From: Siphonodentalium dalli
Taxonomy: Eukaryota; Mollusca; Scaphopoda; Gadilida; Siphonodentaliidae
Direction of reading: 5' to 3'
Assembly: GCA_032622095.1 (NCBI GenBank)
Contig: CP136061.1
Location: forward strand, 60,945,627-61,009,626
DNA length: 64,000 bases
Shown: positions 37,528 through 49,000 of the stretch, piece after piece
How the letters are laid out: each line of letters starts with the position of its first letter
Numbering within the stretch: the stretch's first letter is position 1
Translations under genes and position numbers: made by a program
Notes under the pieces: generated by a model
The model's input: only the letters and a program-made list of their open reading frames with translations
What the model was told of the DNA's origin: nothing
Database searches by the model: none

Positions 37528-37872
37528 CAGGGGACTGTACACTACATCCGGTCATCTATGGGACCATCTCATTTTATACTCAACAGATTATATGCAACAA
37601 CTGAATGAATTTGAGCCATGGTTTAGTGCAAAGTACACCATGTGTTATTTGAACGATGCAAACAACATGGCAATTATAATGAAAATGAATAAATGGCTGG
37701 AGTCATCAACTCATTTTCAGTATAATTACCATGTCGTTTGCATCGTTCATAGTGTACATGGGTGTATTTTGCACTAATCCGTGGCTAAAATTTATTCATT
37801 TTTTGCATATGTTCTGTTGAGTGTAAAAATAGATGGTCACATGGATGACCTGATTTAGTGTACAGTACCCCT
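37528..37872. mobile_element. Fully palindromic TTAA MITE (T5)
   Basis: TTAA at 37524-37527 and 37873-37876. The left half (from CAGGGGACTGTACAC) pairs with the right half (to GTGTACAGTACCCCT) along nearly the whole 345 bp, with a small centre at about 37695-37710. Blocks TTGAACGATGCAAAC and GTTTGCATCGTTCA lie close to the centre. The ORFs here are hairpin artefacts. Confidence 0.65.
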
Positions 37873-37876
37873 TTAA

Positions 37877-40652
37877 CGACGGAGTTCCGGAACATAAAGT
37901 GAGTTAACAAAAATAAAGTGATCTTACATACAGAAAGTGCAGATGTTTAATTAACGAATTGGCGCAACCTAACACATTGCAATTACAGAACATTCGATTT
38001 AACTTGTTGGCATTAAAGATGGATTATCTCTTCCTAACTACGTTTTATATAGTATCCGGGGTATAACATAATAAATATGAATCGAAGACACCTGTCCGGA
38101 AAGGCTTCTATCAATTAATATTGATTTTATATCGATATTTTCTTAAAGCCGCGTATGTATTCTTCCAACACAAAAATATTTCAAGTTATGACACGACACG
38201 CTACTGATGTTCGTATTCCAGATATCATTATATGCTCATAGGTCGCCAGATGCATGAAATAATTATATACTGAAAAAACAACAAGGAGCATCATACACTG
38301 TCTTTTAGTTTCTTCCTTATTAGTCCAGTCAATGAAGTGATTCAACCTCACACTAATTGCAACATAATCTCTGTCACCGCTACATGTATAATGTAGAGAA
38401 ACGTCACTAAACAACATATAAAACGTCCCATATTGCAAACATGTGTTTTTTATGACTATAAATTTCGAAATTTCTAATTAATTGTGCACGTATCGACTCG
38501 CCGCCCTGTGAGGTGGGAAACGACCTTGACATAATTATTTTAAAGTAAACACAACACTTTGTGCGAAGACACTTCACAATTTGACAAGACAGCTAATAAA
38601 TAAATATTAGAATTCAGTCATTCCCAACTTTGTTAGTGTAATGTACATACAATCTTCCCTATCTGCAATAACCCAATAAGCCTTATTTATTTTCTGTTTT
38701 AGAAATAGATGGCGTGCTAGACGTCCCGTGTTAATGATGCCACATTTTAATATCTAACTAAAGCGCAATAAGACAGATTGTATGAAATATCACGATACAG
38801 GTTTATTCCATAAAATAGATGACTAATATTAAGGATAATCATCTATATTACCATGTATGTGTGATAAAACTACCAATAAAACGATGCTTCAATTAATAGT
38901 TTTAGTTACTGTTTATTCGCGATTTTCAATCGATTAGCCACACATTGCGATCGGTGTATGGAACGCCGATTCGCCGCCATCACGCCGTTCGTATATATAC
39001 AAATAACACATCTGTTTCGGTTGGACCATGGGAGCTGAAAATTGGTACGCATGAGTACATTGACAAGAGGTGTGTCCTGATATGGGTGCCGTTGACGTCA
39101 AGTGATTTCATTGGCCACTCATGATTAATTAAATTTATTAATTAGTTACATGCATATCCAACATGATTGGACCCATGGAGCTGAAAATTGTTACACATGT
39201 TTAAATTGACAATGGGAATGTCATTGGATAGGTGCCTTGGACCACAGATGACATAAACGGGACTAATACATTATATTAACAACCAATAAAGAGCATTTAT
39301 TATAAGATTAGAATATGTGTGGGGAAATTGGTACAGGTGGATAACTTAACCCACGGATTTTTAAAGCGCCTTATCCCACAAGACCCAAGGCGCTCAATTA
39401 TAATGAACCAAAGCCCGACGCTTTGTGTCGTATATATACTATATCTGATTTTGTGACGTCACCAATTATTATCTAATACGACGCTGGTATTTTTAATTTT
39501 TTCGACCGCTCTTGTCGCACAGTAGATCGGTGGTCTTAAAGCATTAATGTCGTAATCGGAAATAAACATTTGTGTCTGTAAGTTACCCGTGTTCCAAAAT
39601 AAGGCGAGTTACTATCGGAATTATGCACAGTGAAGTTCATTCGTAGCGGCGGTTTACATGTTATTGAGAACACAATTGTGACATATTAAGGACTGTCAAA
39701 TATTTGCATGGAGTTGCCTAAAATATAACTCGTGCGTGCAATGAGAAAATCTCAACCACTCTGGTAGGGCGGGAGATAATACTGGAATCGAAATTCTTGA
39801 TTCATGCCAACGATATTATATCGCGTTTAAATTATCCTAATATTACATAGTACAAACGTGAATCTGATCATCCTTAGATATCCTTCCATTTTCATAAATC
39901 GCAAGGGAACACTTAATTATGAACAAAGCAGAAGATACATTCATATTATCGCGAATTCGGTCGATGGTGAAAGCTACATGATGAAGTTGTTCGTCGAGTT
40001 TCGTTGAAATCGACATGATGACATTTTATGAACGAAATCGACAAGCTTCTTCTATATAGTACACATATCAATCGGACTGCGCACACAACGTCAATAATAT
40101 AATGGTTATTTTAGTAAAATACCCCCCCCCCCCCCCTCGACAACAACCAACAGTCTTGATTTTTGAATACTTTTAGTTTGATGTTGGGATTTTATTTTTC
40201 TATAATAATTTGTACATGTTTTAAGTCTGAGTTGAGAGCTCGTGGTGTGTTTGCATTGTGAATCTCTGATTTCTCACATGACCTGATGTTTTTGATTGAC
40301 CTAATTTATACACGAAATTGCTAGCTATAGGACCAACTCGATGAACCCTTGTGCATGCCTGGGGTGAAATTAATTATAATCACATCACAATATAAGGCCT
40401 AAGTGAATCTTATTTGATGGTAATACGCATCTATGAAGTTATGTTTATAAGATTAAAAAAGGCACAGATATATCCTAGCTTATGCGTGTGGTTTAGCTGT
40501 GGTTCGTTAATTACGCTAGCGTATGGACATATTATTATACAACAAATGACAGAGCTCATACACATTCAAACGCATGAGCATGTCCACACAAACAACAACT
40601 ACAATGAAATGAATCAAACAATTCATATACAAATCAGGATGGAGGCTGAGTT
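37877..40652. other. No recognisable gene; small repeats
   Basis: A two-copy repeat of about 146 bp ('ggaccatgggagctgaaaattg' at 39023 and a variant at 39169) and a C15 run at 40132-40146 are the only structures I see. Confidence 0.4.
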
Positions 40653-40934
40653 ATAAGATTGGAGAGGTTGTACAGCTTTATATCGGATATACTGTCATAA
40701 GATTGGATAGGTTGTACAGCTTTATATCGGATATACTGTCATAAGATTGGGTAGGTTGTACAGCTTTATATCGGATATACTGTTATAAGATTGGAGAGGT
40801 TGTACAACCTCTCCAATCTTATAACAGTATATCCGATATAAAGCTGTACAACCTCTCCAATCTTATAACAGTATATCCGATATAAAGCTGTACAACCTCT
40901 CCAATCTTATGACAGTATATCCGATATAAAGCTG
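40653..40934. repeat. Compound palindrome of a 44-bp tandem repeat
   Basis: The 44-bp unit (ATAAGATTGGAGAGGTTGTA + CAGCTTTATATCGGATATAC + TGTC) starts at 40653, 40697, 40741 and 40785. The sequence then reverses at a loopless centre between 40803 and 40804 and runs back as the reverse complement to 40934. Each arm is 131 bp, with only a few mismatches. Strong cruciform or hairpin potential. Confidence 0.8.
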
Positions 40935-41030
40935 AGTATATTGTATAAAACAATGCAGGACGTAGCATTCAAAAGATGGACGACCATAATTAACAAGGTC
41001 ACGTTTGTGACAGCAAGTAATATATTATCA

Positions 41031-42478
41031 GCATACCTTAAGCTTGGTTTCCCAGGTACATAGCATGAAAGAAGAGACAGTCAAATTTCTTACAGCATAA
41101 GTCAGCAATGTCATAGTCAATACGGGCTTGAATTGGTAGCCACTACAGTTCTTTGAAAATTGGTGGCAGGTCAGAAAATTTAGGTTTCTTAAGAATCATA
41201 CGAGCAGCAATGTGTTATAATGGTCAATCTTTCAAAGAACAAAGACGAAACAAGAGTTTTAGCAGCATCGGTGGTTATATATATGAATGGCCTGACGTGA
41301 GAATTTCTCCTGATATCCATAAGTGGACTTCTGCATAAATTGTTTATGTACACTTTCATTGACAGAATACTGTCTAGGTGAATGTCCAGATGTGTGGCAC
41401 ACGATGATGGCTTTATGTCGGAATCACATATACGAATGGAATCCAAAGGAGTGCTCTTAATTATGTGATATGTTCCAAATAACATTATCTCGGGGTTGTC
41501 ATCGTTTAAATACAGTTGGTTTGCGCCCATCCATCCAGCTCTTCGCTGCCCTTATACATTGCTGCATTTCGGAGATGTTGATTGTCAATGCCGATGGTGA
41601 GCTGGGAATATAAACCCAGGGTATCGGCGTACATTTGGTATTGTAGATTTCTCTGTGTGATGATTTGCCCTAATGGTGTAGTGTACATAAGATAAAGCAC
41701 GGACCCAAGGACGGATCCCTGTGAGACACCAAAGGATAATTCATGCGGTTTGGAACAGAATTCACCAATTTGAACAGTCTGAAGTCTGCCTGCTGATATG
41801 ATGTGAACCATTGGAGAACTTTCCCTGAAATTCCGAATGTCTTGTTAAGGCGTGAAATGATGATATTGTGATCCAAAGTATCAAAGACAGCAGAGAGGTC
41901 GAGAAATGACGCTATAGTGACATTGTGATCAACTGCTGCACAAAGCAAGTCGTTGATGACGCGGACAAATGCAGTTGCTGTGGTGTGGTGTCGACGCTAA
42001 GCTCGTTGGAAAGGTCCACTCAAATCGTTATCCTCCAGATGTTGTCTGAGTTGATAGAACACAACGCGCTCAAGAAGTTTAGATATAACAGGAAGGTTAG
42101 AAACAGGTCTATAGTTCTTGAAATTGTTCCTATCCATGTTTGGCTTTTTCAGCAATGGTTTAACAACAGCCAGTTTGAAGCAAGTGGGGGCTAATCCGTC
42201 TTCCAGGGACGTATTCACTCGTAAGAAACGTTACTAGTTGGTCGTTATGCTGTTTAAGAATGAGTGATGATACAGGATCCAAACAATATGATTTTAACAG
42301 TATTGGCAAGAGAAAACGTTTGACCGTTCAAACTTAACGAATTTAGTTCCAGTGAATTCCTCAAACTCAGCTTCAAACGTTGGTAACTTCGTCTTGAAAA
42401 ATGAGGCAAACGTTTCTCGGAGTGTATCATGGGAATGTCACTAGGTAGAGTACAACATTTACCTTTCCCCAGCATAAT
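41031..42478 (-). mobile_element. Non-LTR retrotransposon RT relic (CR1/jockey-like)
   Basis: Reading the minus strand from 42478 downward gives an ordered, broken ORF2: PSDIPMIHSEKRLPHF, then NNFKNYRPVSNLPVISKLLE (RT domain 1/2 region, 41997-42218), FLDLSAVFDTLDHNIIISRL (41670-41948), GVSQGSVLGSVLY and YADTLGLYS (41506-41811; the second catalytic Asp is replaced, since the family has YADD), then NQLYLNDDNPEIMLFGT and LSMKVYINNLC (41189-41530), and near 41090-41160 WLPIQARIDYDIADL. This is the usual N-to-C order of a CR1/L2/jockey-type reverse transcriptase. Frame changes between pieces and the damaged catalytic motif show it is inactive. The endonuclease domain is not seen. Confidence 0.85.
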
Positions 42479-43383
42479 GTTGGTAATGTTGAACAGTGTC
42501 TTAGTTTATTTGCAATTTGATAATTGTTCACTATAAACGTCAGATCTTGCATGCTTTATCAAATCGCGTAAACAGGTATTCATTTCCTTGAAAATTCCGC
42601 GTTGAACAGTTTAGATTTTCTCCACATGGAGAAATGGGGATAATTTCCCCGGCGTGTCTCATGGAATAGGTTAAACATTCCATAATAAGCACACACTATA
42701 CTTATATGATAAATACATTTATAAAACGTGATTTCAGGAACGAATGTGCGGACGTTGTGGTGGAAGATAAGTTCGTTGTTTATTTTTTTTATTTTTTCAA
42801 TACAAATTTTAATTGAGATTATTATACCACTCGTTTATTAAATATTAGCCCTTCTTTAAAAAATGACAATGTTTTAAATTGGACTCCAAATGTTACTTAC
42901 ATTTGTTTGATTACAACGTTCATTTCATTGTTTTATTTGTGTATTTATTTTCTTTCATTGTGAACGTCGACTCAGTTTTAAAGAAATTGTTATTTTCCCA
43001 GGCGCCAGTTTGTGATATCTGCGGTGTTTGTCACCTGCCTTTTGGCGATAAAGTTGTGGCTCTGACATAGACATGGAGCATCAGTATTAATGTAAGTGAC
43101 GTGCGATGTGATGATTCCTTTTATATAACTTCAGGCGATACTGTCCATGTGCTGTGCTGAAAGAAACACTGCCACCCCCCGGAAATCAAGAGCAATACTA
43201 ATGATGAATACAGTAAATGGTAGCGGGAAATACAATAAATCTGTTCTGAATTCAGACGAACCTCTTTTCTATTTCAATAAAGATTGTTAATTGTCTGCAG
43301 GAACCATTGCTGAGAACAATTTAAAATCGGAGATGTGGTTGTTACCATGTCATAACGGTTGATATGAAAGACACTAGAGGAAC
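42479..43383. other. Unrecognised spacer
   Basis: T-rich around 42780-42960; no gene recognised. At 43324-43350 a frame reads 'IGDVVVTMS' then a stop, and may be eroded N-terminal sequence of the relic gene that follows. Confidence 0.35.
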
Positions 43384-43764
43384 GACAATTGGAGTCACAT
43401 CGTTCGAGGCAGAATTGAACTGATCAGTGATCTCCCAGCGGCAGATGTAGTTTACCACCAACAATGCAGCGCTAATTTCCGCACAAGGAAACAAGTCCCT
43501 ACATTATTCAACACCGAGTCAGATCCATCACAACCAAAGCGGCGGAGGTCTGGAAGACCGATCGACGACATCCAGGAGTCTGCGTGTCCAATGATGTGCG
43601 AATATCTTATGGAGAACTATGATGAACAGGTCGCGGTTGGCGATCTTATAGATAAGATGAGAGAATATATCGGCGAATCAGGAGTAAACCCGCATGGCCA
43701 CGCCCACATGAACAGTCGACTGGACCAGCATGGCCATGCCCACATGAACAATCGACTGGAATAG
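43384..43764 (+). pseudogene. Relic gene, N-terminal segment
   Basis: An open frame from about 43384 (after a TAG at 43375) encodes DNWSHIVRGRIELIS, DLPAADVVYHQQCSANFR, a basic KRRRSGRPIDD segment and ENYDEQVAVGDLIDKM. It ends in a 36-bp direct duplication (43693-43728 and 43729-43764; HGHAHMN(S/N)RL(D/E)). The last codon of the second copy is TAG where the first copy has CAG. The expected continuation, HFEN, follows directly after this stop. Confidence 0.7.
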
Positions 43765-43777
43765 CATTTTGAGAATC

Positions 43778-44105
43778 AAAATATACATTTGTGGGAGGAC
43801 AGGCGTTTCGATCGGTATAATGGTTATGGCGAAAAGTGGCTGAGATGATTGTGAAAATTTACATTTTCTGTGATATTTTGTGGAAGAAATCGTGGCGCGG
43901 CAATGATTAAATAGCATTTTTGCCGTGGTCGTCGGTTGTCGAATATTAGTGACGAAATATTCACTTACATTAAACTGTTAGACGTGGTGTCTAAATGTAT
44001 TTATTAGCAGCAAAAACGTGTCAAAAAGTGTCTTTGACAACACAAATTCCTCGCCTCGGACTCTACGACTTCAGGTTTTCGTTTGTGTCCGTTGATCCAC
44101 TGTGA
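43778..44105. other. ~325-bp insertion in the relic gene
   Basis: The family sequence stops after HFEN (about 43776) and resumes with IVITEING at 44106. The intervening sequence does not match the family pattern or any other repeat in this window. Ends and target duplication are not clear; it could be an intron-like or inserted sequence. Confidence 0.4.
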
Positions 44106-44470
44106 ATTGTGATAACAGAAATTAATGGGTGACCGAACGTTGTGACTTTTCGATCGACAGCTGATATTGTTTGCAAGAGTTTCATCCAATGAATGCAGTT
44201 GGTGCAGAGCAAGAAAAGTACAGCATAATCAAAACAGCTTCTAAACTGCTCAGCGATGACATCAAGTGTACATCAAGTCAAACACGAAAATGTACCCGAG
44301 TGCTCCGCCCCTGAAATCAGTTGACAGCTGTTCGGCATTCCTTCCTGAATATATTCCTTCATCGTGTTATAAGAAGGAAAGAATATTCTAAACTGATATC
44401 ATCCATTAGACAGGCCGCCATGCAGGCAACTCGACCATGTGTTATGTTAGCGCCACTTCAAGTTGGACAC
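44106..44470 (+). pseudogene. Relic gene, second segment
   Basis: IVITEING, then an in-frame TGA, then NVVTFRSTADIVCKSF to 44192. A frame change is followed by EQEKYSIIKTASKLLSDDIK (about 44206-44270). After another change come LISSIRQAAMQATRP and VMLAPLQVGH (44380-44470). Order and spacing agree with the family; at least two frameshifts and two stops interrupt it. Confidence 0.7.
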
Positions 44471-45430
44471 TGTGAGTACAACTGCATAGTCAGTTTGCTA
44501 TCTTATAGACAATCTGTATCAGCATGGTTTTTGTGTTTCATATCCTGAAGTTCAGAGATTCGAGGAATGTGCAACACAGACTTTAGGGATGATATTCCAG
44601 ATGTCAGTACCGATATTGTTGATCAATATGTGGCTGATAATGTTGATCACAATATTATAACATGGATGGAAAGGATACCTTCCCCTGGGCTTTTGTGCGG
44701 TTAAACCGTCAGTTAAAACTCATTTTGATATCCCATTTGATATTTGACTGTTGTCTCTACAGAAGATGTTTCAAAGGCAGGGCGGTCGATATAAAATATT
44801 ACCAGACACCAGGATCATCAAGCAGTATAGTACAGCAGTACAGTGAGTTATAATACAGATGCAGACATTCTATGGAAAATATATGTTCTATTTCAATGCA
44901 GCAAATACAGAATTGGGCCCATCCAGGGATTTCTGCCAATGATCAATTTGAGTCCCAGCGAACATTCATGCATCCAAACGATCCTCTCTTATGTGTTGAA
45001 ACATTATGTTTTCCATGGTGTTCCACTAATAATAACATTTTACCACTGTGGCTGAAATCATTTCGAATAATTCAAGCCGCCTCAAAAGAGAGTGGACTGC
45101 ACAAGATTGTTCTGCGTTTGGGTCGGTTTATGTAGAGATGAATGTTCCGGGGTATATTGGGCATCGCATGGATGGATCAGGTTTCCGCGACATCTTGGAG
45201 TCGATTTACGCATCCAATGCAATTGATCATATCTTGACGGGGAAAGCATGTTCTTGTGTCATTCGTTGGCATTTCATTGTGGATGTAGTCCTGAACATGC
45301 TAGTCCTCTCTGAAGCCATATGAGTGAAACCTGCTGTGTTTGATAAAACCAAAGCCAGGATCTTTTGAAGTGATCCCGCAGAACAGTTAATGCAATCAGG
45401 AATCATCGGCATGTGAAGATATAGTCACCA
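44471..45430 (+). pseudogene. Relic gene, third segment
   Basis: QHGFCVSYPEVQRFEE and DIPDVSTDIVDQYVADNVDH (44520-44660). Then ADILWKIYVLFQ and FLPMINLSPSEHSC with LSYVLKHYVFHGVP (44843-45055). Then PLWLKSFRIIQAASKESGLH, IVLRLGRF, PGYIGHRMDGSGFRDILESI and ILTGKACSCVIRWHFIVDV (45048-45323). Each piece is in a different frame. The family normally has 'TFDQPLWWKA' where this copy has a shift near 45045. Confidence 0.75.
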
Positions 45431-46058
45431 GTCTTTTTAACGGCGACATTACATCATTATATAACAGTCACAATCATCGTCTTCCCACCAGCATGTTGGT
45501 TAAGCTGGTGGAGAACGGAAAAGCGTCACGTCCCCTCTCCAAGCCACATTGTCACAAACTCATCTAGCGCGTCCTCGTGTGATCTCATTGTCCGATCCTC
45601 ATCTCGTTTATTGATCGCCACATGAACCATAATTGATGTGTCCTCTACTGAGGCGATTAGACGTGCACATGACCACATCTCAGATTGTTACACTAGAACC
45701 ACAAAATCCTGTTCTCGCATATGCATTTTGGACCCTTCCGCCATTGGAAAATATTCCAGATCTTCCAAATATCTCCTATGTACTTGATGGCGTTGTACTA
45801 CTCCACCGGATACCATGGTCATCTGGTAATGCTACATATGGCAATATCTTGTCAGCTTATTGTCGCTCTGTTCAGCATAAATAGATGCATTCATTAGTAA
45901 CTTTTGTAATTGATGGCTATGGCTCTTCGTCGACCAAGAATATACCACACCAGAGAAGGCTGTCACAAACAGTCCGTGGCATGGTAAACATTGACGAAAC
46001 AATGAAGGCTGCAGTCAAGAATGAAATATTCTTAAGTAATCATATAAAAAAGCAGAAG
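45431..46058 (+). pseudogene. Relic gene, fourth segment (before the array)
   Basis: LFNGDITS (about 45436) and ASRPLSKPHCHKLI (about 45524-45565), the latter eroded relative to the family's 'SRT..LW.QYHKLI' block. Then an open frame with VLDGVVLLHRIPW and ATYGNILSAYCRSVQ (to 45884), followed in the same frame after one TAG by VIDGYGSSSTKNIPHQRR and MKAAVKNEIFLSNHIKKQK. The two DG motifs would be the first acidic strands of a PIN/FEN-like fold. The large block normally between SRT and VLDG is missing or unrecognisable. Confidence 0.7.
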
Positions 46059-49000
46059 TTCATCAATCTAATCGTAGAACAGCTCTTAAAGGTGGGGTGT
46101 GATATCAAACATACTGAATCCGATGCCGATTTGACGATCGTCTGGTCCATCAATTTACTGGTAAAACAGCTCAGGAAGGTGGTGTGTAATATCAAACATG
46201 CTGAATCTGATGCCGATTTTATGATCGTTTGGTTCATCAATCTACTGGTAAAACAGCTCATGAATGTGGTGTGATATCAAACATGCTGAATCTGATGCCG
46301 ATTTGATAATCGTCTGGTCCATCAATATACTGGTAAAACAGCGAGTGAAGGAGGGGTGTGATATCAAATATGCCGAATCTGATGCCGATTTGATGATCAT
46401 TTGGTTCATCAATCTACTGGTAAAACAGCTCATGAAGGTGGGGTGTGATATCAAACAAGCTGAATCTGATGCCCATTTGATGATCATTTGGTTCATCAAT
46501 CTACTGGTAAAACAGCTCATGAAGGTGGGGTGTGATATCAAACATGCTGAATCTGATGCCGATTTGATTATCGTCTGGTTCATAAATCTACTGGTAAAAC
46601 AGCTCATGAAGGTGGGGTGTGATATCAAACATGCTGAATCTGATGCCGATTTGATGATCGCCTGGTTCATAAATCTACTGGTAAAACAGCTCATGAAGGT
46701 GGGGTGTGATATCAAACATGCTGAATCTGGTGCCGATTTGATATTCGTCCGGTTCATAAATCTACTGGTAAAACAGCTCATGAAGGTGGGCTGTGATATC
46801 AAACATGCTGAATCCGATGCCGATTTGACGATCGTCTGGTTCATAAATCTACTGGAAAAACAGCCCATGAAGGTGGGGTGTGATATCAAACATGCTGAAT
46901 CTGATGCCGATTTGACGATCGTCTGGTTCATAAATCTACTGGTAAAACAGCTCTTGAAGGTGGGGTGTGATATCAAACATGCTGAATCTGATGCCGATTT
47001 GAAAATCGTCTGTTTCATCAATCTACTGGTCAAACAGCTCATGAAGGTGGGGTGTGATATCAAACATGCTGAATCTGATGCCGATTTGATGATCGTTTTG
47101 TTCATCAATCTACTGGTAAAACAGCTCATGAAGGTGGGCTGTGATATCAAACATGCTGAATCCGATGCCGATTTGACGATCGTCTGGTTCATAAATCTAC
47201 TGGAAAAACAGCCCATGAAGGTGGGGTGTGATATCAAACATGCTGAAACTGATGCCGATTTGATGATCGTTTTGTTCATCAATCTACTGGTAAAACAGCT
47301 CATGAAGGTGGGCTGTGATATCAAACATGCTGAATCCGATGCCGATTTGACGATCGTCTGGTTCATAAATCTACTGGAAAAACAGCCCATGAAGGTGGGG
47401 TGTGATATCAAACATGCTGAATCTGATGCCGATTTGACGATCGTCTGGTTCATAAATCTACTGGTAAAACAGCTCATGAAGGTGGGGTGTGATATCAAAC
47501 ATGCTGAATCCGATGCCGATTGTCTGGTTCATAAATCTACTGGAAAAACAGCCCATGAAGGTGGGGTGTGATATCAAACATGCTGAATCTGATGCCGATT
47601 TGATGATCGTTTTGTTCATCAATCTACTGGTAAAACAGCTCATGAAGGTGGGCTGTGATATCAAACATGCTGAATCCGATGCCGATTTGACGATCGTCTG
47701 GTTCATAAATCTACTGGAAAAACAGCCCATGAAGATGGGGTGTGATATCAAACATGCTGAATCTGATGCCGATTTGACGATCGTCTGGTTCATAAATCTA
47801 CTGGTAAAACAGCTCTTGAAGGTGGGGTGTGATATCAAACATGCTGAATCTGATGCCGATTTGAAAATCGTCTGTTTCATCAATCTACTGGTCAAACAGC
47901 TCATGAAGGTGGGGTGTGATATCAAACATGCTGAATCTGATGCCGATTTGATGATCGTTTTGTTCATCAATCTACTGGTAAAACAGCTCATGAAGGATGG
48001 GGTGTGATATCAAACATGCTGAATCTGATGCCGATTTGATGATCGTTTTGTTCATTAATCTACTGGTAAAACAGCTCATGAAGGTGGGGTGTGATATCAA
48101 ACATGCTGAATCTGATGTCGATTTGATGGTCGTCTGGTTCATAAATCTACTGGTAAAACACCTCGTGAAGGATGGGGTGTGATATCAAACATGCTGAATC
48201 TGATGCCGATTTGATGATCGTTTTGTTCATCAATCTACTGGTAAAACAGCTCGTGAAGGTGGGGTGTGATATCAAACATGCTGAATCTGATGCCGATTTG
48301 AAAATCGTCTGTTTCATCAATCTACTGGTCAAACAGCTCATGAAGGTGGGGTGTGATATCAAACATGCTGAATCTGATGCCGATTTGATGATCGTTTTGT
48401 TCATCAATCTACTGGTAAAAACAGCTCATGAAGGCGGTGTGTGATATCTAATATGCTGAATCTGATGCCGATTTGATGATCATTTGGTTCATCAATCTAC
48501 TGGTAAAACAGCTCACGAAGGTGGGGTGTGATATCAAACATGCTGAATCTGATGCCGATTTGATTATCGTCTGGTTCATAAATATACTGGTAAAACAGCT
48601 CATGAAGGTGGGGTGTGATATCAAACATGCTGAATCTGATGCCGATTTGATGGTCGTCTGGTTCATAAATCTACTGGTAACACAGCTCACGAAGGTGGGG
48701 TGTGATATCAAACATGCTGAATCTGATGCCGATTTGATGATCGTTTGGTTCATCAATCTACTGGTAAAACAGCTCATGAAGGATGGGGTGTGATATCAAA
48801 CATGCTGAATCTGATGCCGATTTGATGATCGTTTTGTTCATTAATCTACTGGTAAAACAGCTCATGAAGGTGGGGTGTGATATCAAACATGCTGAATCTG
48901 ATGTCGATTTGATGGTCGTCTGGTTCATAAATCTACTGGTAAAACACCTCGTGAAGGATGGGGTGTGATATCAAACATGCTGAATCTGATGCCGATTTGA

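Noticed and set aside
37404-37777. Two short ORFs (66 and 61 codons) as small genes
   Set aside because: They largely overlap the palindromic TTAA element and its flank and mirror each other across the hairpin.
46242-47498. 418-codon minus-strand ORF as a novel Ser/Cys-rich repeat protein
   Set aside because: It is the antisense of the 87-bp array. The + frame matches the parent gene's coding frame and explains the unit; the minus frame is open only because the unit length is a multiple of three and lacks antisense stops.
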